In this document: positions 17,293 through 26,224 of the stretch, one piece after another
Numbering within the stretch: the first letter of the stretch is position 1
Layout of the letters: each line of letters opens with the position of its first letter
Source: an uncultured Eubacterium sp.
Lineage (GTDB): Bacteria; Bacillota; Clostridia; Lachnospirales; Lachnospiraceae
Reading direction: 5' to 3'
NCBI GenBank assembly: GCA_947642745.1
Contig: CANRTU010000026.1
Span: forward strand, 1-61,006
Length of the DNA: 61,006 nt
The notes under the pieces: model-generated
What the model was told of the DNA's origin: nothing
Seen by the model: only the letters and a program-made list of their open reading frames with translations
The model's database searches: none
Translations under genes and position numbers: made by a program

Positions 17293-17967
17293 TTACCGGC
17301 TGCTTTTCCGGGCGTGTCTGGTCTTCTGATAGACACCCGTCAGCTCCCGCAGCCTCTCTGCCACTTCACTATCCACAATATCCAGTCCGAAACCCTGCAG
17401 CATCTGCTGAAATACCATAAACTTACAACAGGATTCTTCCTCCGTACTGTCAAAGATCATGGGATTCATCCAGACATTTGCCACAAGTAAGATCAGTTCC
17501 GCCAGCTGCTCTGGATAATCTGCCCTGACAGATCCGTCTGAAATACCCTGCTTAAGAATCGGCAAAATATAATTCGGAGCTGCGTTTTCAATCGTATCAT
17601 GCAAAAGACTGAAAAGGAGTCTCGGATTATTGTGAAAATCCGGAGCCACCGCAAAAATATCATTCTGTACCGGCCGGCTGATTGATTCTTTAAAAATTGT
17701 CTTTAACTTCTCCTGCCCGGTAAGATCAGTACGGTCACGAACATCCGCCAGCATCCGGTTCGATTCCGATGTCATCCTGTCTGTAACAGCCATCAGAATA
17801 TCTTCCTTGGACTTGAAATGATGATAAATGGCGCCTTTGCTAAGACCGCCCAGTTGTTTTATAATATCCTGAATGGAAGTATGCTCATATCCCTTTTTTA
17901 TAAATAAGCGGAAAGCAACATCCAGTATCAGATTAACGGTTTCTTCCGGATGCTTATTTCTTGTCAT
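17293..17967 (-). CDS. TetR-family repressor of the adjacent MFS exporter
   Basis: This 224-residue regulator has an N-terminal TetR helix-turn-helix (residues ~10-55: ILDVAFRLFIKKGYEHTSIQ, LGGLSKGAIYHHFKSKEDIL) and an all-helical ligand domain. A perfect AAGGAGGTGAG precedes the ATG. Two 15-bp inverted repeats of the form CATAC-N5-GTATG lie in its own promoter and a related site lies at the MFS promoter, so it probably represses itself and the exporter until a toxic ligand binds. Confidence 0.92.
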   Translation of the reverse strand: MTRNKHPEETVNLILDVAFRLFIKKGYEHTSIQDIIKQLGGLSKGAIYHHFKSKEDILMAVTDRMTSESNRMLADVRDRTDLTGQEKLKTIFKESISRPVQNDIFAVAPDFHNNPRLLFSLLHDTIENAAPNYILPILKQGISDGSVRADYPEQLAELILLVANVWMNPMIFDSTEEESCCKFMVFQQMLQGFGLDIVDSEVAERLRELTGVYQKTRHARKSSR

Positions 17968-17985
17968 GGTTTCTCACCTCCTTAA

Positions 17986-18038
17986 CATACTTCCGGTATG
18001 TATCCACAATATCATACTGATGGTATGTTTGTCAAGAT
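17986..18038 (-). promoter_or_regulatory. TetR gene promoter with two operators
   Basis: CATAC-TTCCG-GTATG (17986-18000) and CATAC-TGATG-GTATG (18013-18027) lie 27 bp centre to centre. The second falls within the 18-base spacer of a minus-strand promoter whose -35 is a perfect TTGACA. Confidence 0.75.
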
Positions 18039-18141
18039 GTTTATCAGGATGATAAGCATATGAGAAAATTACTGGCATATTTCACATTATATTTGTCAGA
18101 AAACCTGTGCGGCCAGGGCTTTTTCCATGCCCAGGCCCTGA

Positions 18142-19482
18142 TCAGAGCCTCCAGTAACGGATACCGCTTTGTTCCAGTTCCTGAATCTGATACATTCCTT
18201 TTACGTCTATCAGCACTTTCTGGTCATCCGGCACATATTTATATAATTCCATGATCCGCTTCAGTCCCTGCGCTTTAAATATGTCATGGGCCACCGCCAG
18301 GATCACACAGTCCACATCCCTGATATCTTCAGGCTGCGCCAGTCTGATTCCGTATTCCCTGGCCGCCTCCTGTACGGATACCCAGGGATCTGTAACTACC
18401 GGTTCGATGCCATAGCCGGCCAGCCTCTTTATCAGGTCATATACTTTACTGTTTCTGATATCCGGACAGTTTTCTTTGAATGTCAGTCCAAAAACCGCCA
18501 CACGGCTGTATTTTGGCGTCTGTCCCGCCTCTATCATTTTGCGCACGGCGGTATCCGCTATGTACGCCGCCATGGAATCATTCACAATCCGGCCGTTTAA
18601 GATAATCTGGCTGTGATAACCCAGCTTTTCCGCCTGATAAGTAAAATAATAGGGATCTACGCCGATACAGTGCCCTCCCACCAGTCCCGGACGGAATCCG
18701 GCGGCGTTCCATTTGGTATTCATTCCGTCCACTACTTCATTCGTATCAATGCCCATCCGGTCAAATACCATTGCCAGCTCGTTCATAAAGGCAATATTAA
18801 TATCCCGCTGGCTGTTTTCTACAATTTTTACTGCTTCCGCTGTCTTGATGGAGCTGACCGGGTACGTGCCCGCCCGGATAATCAGATCATAAACCGCCCG
18901 GATCACACCCAGACTCTCTTCGTCCATTCCACTGACAATTTTGCATATATCCGGTAACGTATGGACTTTATCTCCCGGATTGACGCGTTCCGGACTGTAG
19001 CCCGCTTTAAAATCAACACCGCATGTTAAGCCGGATTCTTTTTCCAGTATAGGGATACACACGTCTTCTGTTACTCCGGGATAAACCGTTGATTCATATA
19101 CGACAACCGAATGTTTATTCAGATTGCGTCCTACGATCCGTGAGGCCTGCTCCACCGGCGTCAGGTCCGGCGTATGGTCCGCATTCACCGGCGTGGGCAC
19201 GGCCACAATAATAAAACACGCTTTACGCAGTTGTTCTTCATCAGATGTAAACAAAATATCCGCATCCTTTACCGCCTGATCGCCTATTTCCATGGTAGGA
19301 TCAGTCCCGGACCGGTACCGGCTGATTTTTTCTGCGTTTGTATCAAAACCGGTGACTTTTATCCCTTTCTCCGCAAATGCGGCCGCTAACGGCAGTCCCA
19401 CATATCCAAGGCCCGTTACCGCCAGCCTGCCGGTTCCCTCTCTCAGGGATTTGTATATTGATGCGAAAGGTGTTTTACACAT
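18142..19482 (-). CDS. UDP-N-acetylhexosamine 6-dehydrogenase (WbpA/WbpO/TviB-like)
   Basis: This 446-residue NAD-dependent enzyme oxidises C6 of a UDP-HexNAc to the uronic acid. It has the Rossmann motif GLGYVGLPLAAAFAEKG near residue 23, VPTPVNADHTPDL, the helical EAVKIVENSQRDINIAFMNE and the catalytic-Cys motif GLVGGHCIGVDPYY (~residue 262). The C-terminal UDP-binding domain has GLTFKENCPDIRNSKV. The sequence fits the TviB/WbpO/WbpA group. It is the last gene of module 2 and could supply the first step for the WbpB/D/E-like genes about 25 kb upstream in the module. AGGGAG precedes the ATG. Confidence 0.9.
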   Translation of the reverse strand: MCKTPFASIYKSLREGTGRLAVTGLGYVGLPLAAAFAEKGIKVTGFDTNAEKISRYRSGTDPTMEIGDQAVKDADILFTSDEEQLRKACFIIVAVPTPVNADHTPDLTPVEQASRIVGRNLNKHSVVVYESTVYPGVTEDVCIPILEKESGLTCGVDFKAGYSPERVNPGDKVHTLPDICKIVSGMDEESLGVIRAVYDLIIRAGTYPVSSIKTAEAVKIVENSQRDINIAFMNELAMVFDRMGIDTNEVVDGMNTKWNAAGFRPGLVGGHCIGVDPYYFTYQAEKLGYHSQIILNGRIVNDSMAAYIADTAVRKMIEAGQTPKYSRVAVFGLTFKENCPDIRNSKVYDLIKRLAGYGIEPVVTDPWVSVQEAAREYGIRLAQPEDIRDVDCVILAVAHDIFKAQGLKRIMELYKYVPDDQKVLIDVKGMYQIQELEQSGIRYWRL

Positions 19483-19524
19483 ATCTTTATCTCCCTGTCA
19501 TAATCTGTTTCTAAACTCTGTCTG

Positions 19525-21467
19525 TTATACCTCACAATGAAACTTCCGTGCGAACAGCTCTGTCTGTATAAAATAAAACACATCCTCAGACGCCGGATTG
19601 TTGATATACATTTCCCGCAGCTTACCGGTATCAAACAGCTCTTTTGTCACGGCGCCTTCAAACATGGACATCATATAATCCCTGGAAAATGACCGGTACC
19701 ACAGATCCACCGGGGATTCAAATCCAATTTTATTCGTCCTCCAGACCACTTCCGCCGGCAGCCTGTCCTCACACGCTTTCCGGATAATATATTTGGTATA
19801 GCCATTATGTATCTTTAATTCCGCCGGAACCTTCACCGCCAGTTCCACAAGCCGGTAATCCATAAAAGGAATCCTGGATTCCACAGACTCCGCCATATAG
19901 CATCTGTCGTCAAAATGCACGATATGTGTCAGCTGTGTGCCGGTCAGTTCCCGGTACTGCAGCTCTTCCATATCTTTCGGATAAATGATAGGACAAAATT
20001 CATCCATACGCAGATGCCTCATCAGCTTCTTTGTACAAAAACGCCCTGCCCTGCGTAAAGCCCTGGCATTTCTGACAGCCGGAAAATTAAAATACATATA
20101 ATAAAGCAGCAGTTCCCGCAGGGTGAGACCGGAATGACGGCCCGCAAGCCCGGACTCCTTTACCGCCTCTTTCAGCTTTCCATTTCTGGCCAGATACTGG
20201 AAATAATAGGCGTAATACCGCTCATAACCCAGCCAGGATTCGTCCCCGCACTGGCCGTTTAGTATCACTTTGCATCCCGCTTCCCTGGCTTTGCGGATCA
20301 CGCTGCGGACACCGGCCAGTGAAATACTTACCGGCATCTCCATATGCCACAGCAGATCTTCCATCTCTTTTTCTATCCCCTGTTTCTCAGGATGAGGCGT
20401 ATACCGGTATCCCTGACAGCCGCAGTGGGTGTTTACCAGATCCGCAAACTGCCATTCTTCCACTTTATCATGGCCCGGATAGCTGGTTGTAAATGTCCGC
20501 AGCTTTGACGGGTCATCCAGATGAGAACAGATTTCAGCTGTCATATAGGAGCTGTCCAGTCCGCCGGACAGAAGCGCTCCCACCGGAACATCGCTTCTGA
20601 GCCGCCATGCCACGCTTCTGGAAAATTCCGCCCTGATTCTCTCCACCCATTCTTCCAGTCCGGTCTCTTCCTCATACCCGCAGGATAAGTCCCAGTACCG
20701 CTCAGTTTTAACATCCCGGATCACCGTACGCTCTTCCGACAGCCGCAGTATCATATTATGGCCGGGCGGCAGCGCCCTGATACAGGAAATCATCGTTCTT
20801 TCGTTATAATCTGATATCCGAAAAGACATATCCGCCGCAAGAAACGCCTTATCCAGCCGTTTACGCAGTCCCTTTACCTGACAGATCTGTTTAAGTTCCG
20901 ACCCGAACAGAAACTGCGTACCCCCCCCCCTAAAAAATAGTGAAATGGCTTTGCGCCCAGCCTGTCCCTGGAACAAAACAGCAGATTTCCCGGCTGATCC
21001 CAGATAACAAAACTCCACATACCGTTAAACCGCTCCAGACATCCGCTTCCCCATTTTTTATAAGCCTGTAAGACGACTTCCGTATCGCATCCGGTCCGGA
21101 ACCTGCATCCTGACTCTTCCAGTTCCCTGCGGACTTCTTTATAATTGTAAATCTCCCCGTTAAACACAATGACAAGCTGTCCGTCCTCTGTCATCATTGG
21201 CTGATGTCCGGCTGCTGTCAGATCGAGAATGCTTAATCTCCTGTGTCCGAAACCAAGGAAATATTCCCTTCCGTTTTCCGTACGGATATCCGGCAGCCGC
21301 AGCTCTTTGAGCGTATCATTTCCGCCACAGCCCAGTATCCCGCTGTTTCCAATCAGTACGTATCCCTCGTCATCCGGCCCCCTGTGACGGATGACCCGGT
21401 TCATGGCAAGGAGCGTGGCGCTGTTTACTCCCCTTTTCAGATCCATATATCCACTAATTCCACACAT
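19525..21467 (-). CDS. Asparagine-synthase-like glutamine amidotransferase, frameshifted by a G10 tract (OFF)
   Basis: AsnB-family enzymes use glutamine-derived ammonia to amidate a carboxylate. In glycan clusters they often modify uronic acids or acyl groups. The start at 21467 gives MCGISGY with Cys2 as the nucleophile, and the GATase-II domain is normal (RRLSILDLTAAGHQPM, FNGEIYNY). At residues ~180-183, after RDRLGAKPFHYFL, ten G (20921-20930) shift the frame and translation ends 19 codons later. The other frame continues TQFLFGSELKQI with the synthetase PP-loop LLSGGLDSSYM and runs to the stop at 19525. Eight or eleven G would restore one protein of about 647 residues. CAGGAG precedes the ATG. 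Confidence 0.88.
20921..20930 (-). repeat. G10 tract, out of frame, in AsnB-like gene
   Basis: Ten C on the plus strand. The upstream GATase frame and the downstream synthetase frame join only if the number of G is 8 or 11. Confidence 0.95.
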
Positions 21468-21550
21468 TTTATTTCTCCTGTCTGCATTCCCGTTCAGAAA
21501 ACCGCTGCTTATCGCCGCATGTTTCACATCCTGCCCGGTGATTTATGCCA

Positions 21551-22294
21551 TTATACTAAATCCCCCCCCCCGGTAATTCCGAGGTTCTGCCCTGTCACAG
21601 CCTGCGCCTGGTCTGAAAGCAGGTACGCAATGGCCGGCGCCACATCCTGTACGGTGATATTTCTGCCAAGGGGACTGTCCGCCGCATGTTTTTCGATGAC
21701 CAGCCTTGGAATCTCTGATAAAAACCTGGTTTCCATCATATCCGGGGATACGCCGTTTACCGTAATGCCTTTTGAGGCATATTCTGACGCCAGCGTACGC
21801 ATCAGGCCGTACAGCGCATATTTCACCGTAATGTACGGACTCTGGAACCTGGGCGGTACGCCTCCCAGTGTATAAGAAGTCAGCATAAACACAATCCTGC
21901 CATATCTGCGCCTGCACATCCCGGGAATCAGCCGTTCCAGCAGCAGTACCGCCGGACGCAGCGACACGTCCAGGCCTTCCTGAAAGTCTTTCCACCCGCA
22001 CTTGTGAAACTGCAGGTTAAATGTTTTCGGCGCCGCCAGATGCACGATATGATCCGGACTTTTTCCGGAATCCAGAATCTTCGCCGCCATTTCTTCAATG
22101 GCCCCCGGATCAGAAAAATCAGCCCTCACCGGAAGAATTTTTTCTCCAAAACGCTCCCGCAGCCTGTGGATCTCTTCATCAGACCTATGATAATGCGCCC
22201 AGACCGCCGAATACTGATCCGCTATCCGTCCGATCAGTCCGCAGCCGGTTTCCGAGGAAGCCCCGGTTACCAGCAGTATTTTTTCATTTTTCAT
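21551..22294 (-). CDS. Short-chain dehydrogenase/reductase (FabG-like)
   Basis: This 247-residue NAD(P)-dependent oxidoreductase has VTGASSETGCGLIGRI at the N-terminus for cofactor binding, LTSYTLGG before the catalytic SPYITVKYAL (Tyr-x3-Lys), and VNGVSPDMMET. Beside an ACP, a MaoC hydratase and an FkbH-like protein it is a candidate 3-oxoacyl- or hydroxyacyl-ACP reductase. The gene overlaps maoC by 11 bases. Its last codons carry a G10 tract: the present length ends TGGGDLV, 9 G would give TGGGI and 11 G would give TGGGGFSIMA, so only the tail would vary. Confidence 0.85.
   Translation of the reverse strand: MKNEKILLVTGASSETGCGLIGRIADQYSAVWAHYHRSDEEIHRLRERFGEKILPVRADFSDPGAIEEMAAKILDSGKSPDHIVHLAAPKTFNLQFHKCGWKDFQEGLDVSLRPAVLLLERLIPGMCRRRYGRIVFMLTSYTLGGVPPRFQSPYITVKYALYGLMRTLASEYASKGITVNGVSPDMMETRFLSEIPRLVIEKHAADSPLGRNITVQDVAPAIAYLLSDQAQAVTGQNLGITGGGDLV
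21562..21571 (-). repeat. G10 tract at the 3' end of the SDR gene
   Basis: Ten C on the plus strand. Slippage alters only the final few residues and the position of the stop, just before the AsnB-like gene. Confidence 0.95.
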
Positions 22295-22706
22295 TCAGGA
22301 CACCTGCTTTCAGTTTTCCACGGAGTACTTTCTCCCCCTTCTGGTTTGTGATTTCCGCCTTTATCACTGCCAGACGCACAGTTTCGTTTAATTCTGTCAC
22401 GGTTCCTGTTACTTTTAGTACGTCGCCCGCATACACCGGTTTTACAAATTTCACCTCCACACTGTGGAGAATCCCATATGCTCCCGGCACAAACACGCCG
22501 GCCAGGGCAGAGAGAAAAGACGCCGTAAGCATACCGTATATGACACGTCCTTCAAACCCCTGAGACTCAGCGTAAGCTTCATCTGTGTGAAGCGGGTTTG
22601 TATCCCGGGTCAGCTGACAGAACAGTTCCTGCATTTTCTGGTCAACCGTCACTACAAACTGTTCTGTCTGACCGGTTTTTAAATCCTCAAATCTGTAATG
22701 ATTCAT
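22284..22706 (-). CDS. MaoC-like (R)-specific enoyl hydratase/dehydratase
   Basis: This 140-residue hot-dog-fold protein has the hydratase signature DTNPLHTDEAYAESQGF near residue 36 (catalytic Asp and His) and GRVIYGMLTASFLSAL. It would hydrate an enoyl thioester or dehydrate a 3-hydroxyacyl thioester, with CoA or the nearby ACP as carrier. Its position next to the SDR (overlapping) and upstream ACP/FkbH genes suggests that an acyl group is built or trimmed for the glycan. GGAAAGG precedes the ATG. Confidence 0.85.
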   Translation of the reverse strand: MNHYRFEDLKTGQTEQFVVTVDQKMQELFCQLTRDTNPLHTDEAYAESQGFEGRVIYGMLTASFLSALAGVFVPGAYGILHSVEVKFVKPVYAGDVLKVTGTVTELNETVRLAVIKAEITNQKGEKVLRGKLKAGVLNEK

Positions 22707-22828
22707 ATATTCCTTTCCAATATTCTTTTTATATGTTCCGTTTCTTTTTCCAAAGCGGACAATACCTGATCATGCGGGATTATCTGCTATTTTCATACAC
22801 TGGATCAGCTGGCGGATGACTTTTATAT

Positions 22829-22995
22829 TTCCCGGACGTCCTGGAAAGACAGCCGTTCCCTGCCAGCATTCTGGTTCCGAAAAGCCGGAATCCACGGATT
22901 TTCTGCGTGGCAGATTTTCTTACCGGACGGACTGGTGCCCGTCCACCGTCCCCGGCTCAGGGAGCGCCTTTCAGAGACGTCTGTGTCCCTGAATC
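22829..22995 (-). repeat. Dispersed intergenic repeat family 1, copy B
   Basis: The reverse complement aligns with 51963-52130, including CAGGGACACAGACGTC followed by CTGAAA-GCGC, and a GGCAGGG-ACG-CTTTCCAG-GTCCGG end. Confidence 0.6.
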
Positions 22996-23360
22996 CTGAA
23001 ACAGGCAGAAAACAAATGGCTTCCGGTTTTTCCGCACAGTCATTCTCTCAGGGAGCGGACGCAGCTTACCGCAGACGGAGGCACTGCATATATCAGCAGA
23101 ATGGCCTCCTGTATTCAGCCATTAGATAAAAACCGGAATGATACATAATTCTTCCGGAAACCATTCCGGATAATGCCTGATTTATATGCCAGCTTCCCCG
23201 AAGACATGCTGTTGTCAGGACAGAACTGACGTTCCCGCGAAATTCCTCCATGCATGGCCGGCCGGAGTTACATATGGTTTTCCGGAAATTCCCCAGATAC
23301 CCTCCCGCACATGGTTATCCTGTCTGCCGGAATATGTGCGGGGAAGACAGGAACGATAAA

Positions 23361-23440
23361 CGGATACTGCCGGAAACAGCGGCAGGGGGCAGCATGACTT
23401 TCCCCGGCGTCCGGAAGATACGTTTATTTTCCGGCTGCCA
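23361..23440 (+). repeat. Dispersed intergenic repeat family 1, partial copy C
   Basis: It shares CGGATACTGCCGGAAACAGC with 51860-51879, and GGCAGGGGCAGC followed by CTTTCCCC-GCGTCCGGAAGAT with 28498-28535. A CCGGAA-TTCCGG hairpin lies at its end, close to the ACP stop codon. Confidence 0.6.
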
Positions 23441-23514
23441 TAATAAAAAATGAAAGGTAACCATATATGATCCGTTATGTACGCCCCAATGCCGGCCCGC
23501 TATATCCGCCCGGT

Positions 23515-23760
23515 TCAATGCGGCGTTTTTTGCAGAATCATATCCACCATCTGGCCCACATTCTGAAACTGCCCCGCTTCCCTGATGGAAAATTTAATAT
23601 TAAATTCTTTTTCCACCGCCACAATTAAATTGATCTGTTCCAGACTGTCCCAGTCCTCAATATCCTCCGCCGTAGTCGTATCAGAAACAGTAATGGTATC
23701 GTCGTCAAATACGCCCTGAAAAATACGATCCAGTTTTACATACACTTCTTTTCTGTCCAT
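23515..23760 (-). CDS. Acyl carrier protein
   Basis: This 81-residue acidic ACP has the phosphopantetheine-attachment motif in AEDIEDWDSLEQINLIVAVE (Ser ~39) and the usual four-helix pattern. It would carry an acyl or glyceryl thioester for the adjacent FkbH-like protein and the MaoC/SDR pair. It is distinct from a housekeeping FAS ACP by context: it lies inside a glycan operon, 27 bases after the FkbH-like gene. GGGAGG precedes the ATG. Confidence 0.92.
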   Translation of the reverse strand: MDRKEVYVKLDRIFQGVFDDDTITVSDTTTAEDIEDWDSLEQINLIVAVEKEFNIKFSIREAGQFQNVGQMVDMILQKTPH

Positions 23761-23787
23761 CTTCCTTCCTCCCGTTATACTTAACTG

Positions 23788-25587
23788 TCACTGCGTCCTC
23801 TGCCGGATCACCGTATTCTTATCTTTGTATCCGGCAGGAATCTCATACAGCCACTGCGTATCGCCTGATTCGTTTTTATTTACCTGTGTAAATCCCTGCG
23901 TCCCATAAAAATCTTTCACCATACCGTTCTTTTTCCCCGGATGGTAAAGTCCCACAATTCTGCTAACGCCCCGCTCCAGACATGCGTGTACCAGCGCATC
24001 CATCATGCAGTCTTCCATGCCCCGCCCCAGAACACGGCAGCTCATGACCCACAGCCGAATCACACATTCCGGTCCCGAAAGTGTCTGCCGTATATGACCG
24101 GCCAGCGCCGATACAATTCCGTTATCCCCAAACCGGTCTTCCAGCCTGCCGCAGAGTGTGATAACATCTTCCGCCTGCGCCGCACGGGTAAGATCCGCCT
24201 GTGTATAGCGTTCCAGCGTAAGATGAAACTGGTTGCTTTTATTGGCCAGCTGCATGACCCTTGGTATGGTATCCGCCTCAAAGCCGGTAATTACTGCCCG
24301 CATCTGAAGGGAAATCAGAAAACTGCGGTAATCCGTAAACTGCGCCGCAGACTGCTGTCTCTTTACATTCTGCCGGTACATGTCGCTGCGCCTTTGGTCG
24401 TCACCGGATAATATGGTCGTCTCAAAATAACCGCCACGGTCGATATTCTGTATATACTGGTGTACTTCACCAATCTGCGGAGCCGTCACACCCCTGAGAC
24501 TTTCTGTAACAAGCAGGCGCTCAGCGGCATTATCATCTACAAACAGCAGACTCTCCGGTAACAGTCCCAGCGTATCCGCTATAGCCGCAAAATTTTCATT
24601 TTTAGGCTCCCAGTCTGCTTTTATGACAATAAAATCTTCCGGCTTTAAAGCGCCCCCGGGATGCGCCAGTCCGGCCAGCGCATTTTCTGTTTCATTTTTG
24701 GAATTTACATTTAAAACCACGCCCAGCTTTTTATGGGCCCTGATATATTTCTGGAATTCCAGATATGCCTCTCCGCCAGGCTCCTCCGGCCCGAGGACAA
24801 TCCCCTCCGGCCCGTCGTCCCCGATAACGCCGCCCCAGAGCGTATTGTCCAGATCCAGCACAAACCCTTTTTTATTTTTTCCAAATATGGATTTCATAAT
24901 ATTTGCCACATGAAACGCCAGGTATGGCACTGCGTCTGCATTGAGCGCATATTTATACATATACCAGTAAAACGGATCAGACCATTTTTTCAGCCCGTAA
25001 TCCGCAGAAATATACTGGATATCGCAGATAAAAAAATTTTCATGGGTCTGCGCATACTCATAAAATTTCATGTTCAGACGCATCAGATAATTACCGGCTC
25101 CGTGGATGTCGCTCACATCCTTATTGCCAAGCAGACGGTAAAAGGGCATTTCAAAATTGTTCTGGATCACCGGCACGCCATATAAATCCGCCAGCCGCTC
25201 CCACATGCCGTAAAACCGTTCATATTCCTCCTCCAGCATACGGTCTATCGTATCCGCTGTATCATCCAGGGCCGGATAAGCAGTAACATTCCTGTTGGAA
25301 GTATGGATATAAATAATATCCGGACGAAAGTCTTTCAGTCCCCTCTGCCAGAACATGGCGTCTTCATAATACCGGTTATAATCTGACTCATAAAAGACAG
25401 GACGGATACCGTGATACAGCAAAAACAGCTCCAGCACCGCCAGAATATTTCCGGTGGTGGAGCCGCCCAGTAATGCCACCCGTTTTTCCATAAAATCCTG
25501 GTCTGCGTCCAGCAGTTTCCGGCGTATCTGTTTCTTATGCGCCAGTATATATTCCGCATCAAACGGGTATTCCAGTACATGGTTCAA
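23788..25587 (-). CDS. FkbH-like HAD-IIIC protein
   Basis: This 599-residue protein has three parts: an SGNH-like N-terminal region (VALLGGSTTGNILAVLELFL; ~35-220), a HAD domain (FVLDLDNTLWGGVIGDDG, ~242-259, with LLFVDDNAAER), and a C-terminal GNAT-like domain (~440-590). FkbH proteins dephosphorylate 1,3-bisphosphoglycerate and load glyceryl onto an ACP. In glycan clusters the family probably makes ACP-bound acyl donors for amide decoration. The ACP gene follows directly. The start is a TTG overlapping the GNAT stop (TTGA), with GTGAGGG just upstream. Confidence 0.88.
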   Translation of the reverse strand: MNHVLEYPFDAEYILAHKKQIRRKLLDADQDFMEKRVALLGGSTTGNILAVLELFLLYHGIRPVFYESDYNRYYEDAMFWQRGLKDFRPDIIYIHTSNRNVTAYPALDDTADTIDRMLEEEYERFYGMWERLADLYGVPVIQNNFEMPFYRLLGNKDVSDIHGAGNYLMRLNMKFYEYAQTHENFFICDIQYISADYGLKKWSDPFYWYMYKYALNADAVPYLAFHVANIMKSIFGKNKKGFVLDLDNTLWGGVIGDDGPEGIVLGPEEPGGEAYLEFQKYIRAHKKLGVVLNVNSKNETENALAGLAHPGGALKPEDFIVIKADWEPKNENFAAIADTLGLLPESLLFVDDNAAERLLVTESLRGVTAPQIGEVHQYIQNIDRGGYFETTILSGDDQRRSDMYRQNVKRQQSAAQFTDYRSFLISLQMRAVITGFEADTIPRVMQLANKSNQFHLTLERYTQADLTRAAQAEDVITLCGRLEDRFGDNGIVSALAGHIRQTLSGPECVIRLWVMSCRVLGRGMEDCMMDALVHACLERGVSRIVGLYHPGKKNGMVKDFYGTQGFTQVNKNESGDTQWLYEIPAGYKDKNTVIRQRTQ

Positions 25588-26177
25588 CTGCCCTCACCCT
25601 GCCTTTCTTCCATCCTCTTTTGCTGCCATGGCGCACTGCCGTCTTCATACCGGACGAATTCTGACCGCAGCAGCCCGCCTGTTATCAGACCGTGCCGCCG
25701 GCCGGACTTAAAAATCTTTTCCCGCCGGATTCCTTCGTCCACATAACCCATACTCCTTGTAAGCCGGAGCGAAAAAATATTATATTCCAGTGTGGCGGAC
25801 TCCAGCCGTTCCAGATTCAGCTCATCAAACGCATAGGCATGTACGGCATACATGGCGTCTTTTACATCCCCCCGTATCCGGCCACGCTCCAGCGGACTGA
25901 TTTTGATGCCGATAGACGCTGTCCTGTTGATCCAGTCTATATCCGTAAGCATAATCATGCCGGGCACCGCCCCGTTATCCAGCTCTATCATCCAGCGCAG
26001 ACAACGGTCCGTATTCTGAAAATTTTTGATCCAGTCCGCCTGGTTATAACTGGATATGGCATAGTTCATGCCCACTGTCATATGTTCTACCTGCGGACTG
26101 TTCATCAGGTACATAAGCAGCTTAAGATCTTCCATTTCTGCCGCCCGCAGCGTCACACATCCAAAACAAAGATTCAT
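25584..26177 (-). CDS. GNAT-family N-acyltransferase
   Basis: This 197-residue protein follows the GNAT/RimJ pattern: LRAAEMEDLKLLMYLMNSPQ at the N-terminus, a central MIMLTDIDWINRTASIGIKI and LERGRIRGDVKDAMYAVHAY for the acyl-CoA binding turn. EKIFKSGRRHGLITGGLLRS at the end resembles PseH-like sugar N-acetyltransferases. It could acylate the amino group made by the adjacent PLP enzyme. AAAGGGG precedes the ATG. The stop overlaps the FkbH-like start. Confidence 0.82.
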   Translation of the reverse strand: MNLCFGCVTLRAAEMEDLKLLMYLMNSPQVEHMTVGMNYAISSYNQADWIKNFQNTDRCLRWMIELDNGAVPGMIMLTDIDWINRTASIGIKISPLERGRIRGDVKDAMYAVHAYAFDELNLERLESATLEYNIFSLRLTRSMGYVDEGIRREKIFKSGRRHGLITGGLLRSEFVRYEDGSAPWQQKRMEERQGEGS

Positions 26178-26224
26178 CGCAACCCCTTTCCGGCATAAGT
26201 CCGGGAAAGATCCCTCCGCCAGAC

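Larger units (their letters stand above)
22707..23514. other. 808-bp gene-free gap with dispersed repeats
   Basis: This gap separates the ACP gene from maoC inside module 2. It contains an inverted copy (22829-22995) and a partial direct copy (23361-23440) of a repeat also seen at 28483-28552 and 51859-52130. I find no credible gene. A lost gene replaced by repeats is possible. Confidence 0.6.
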
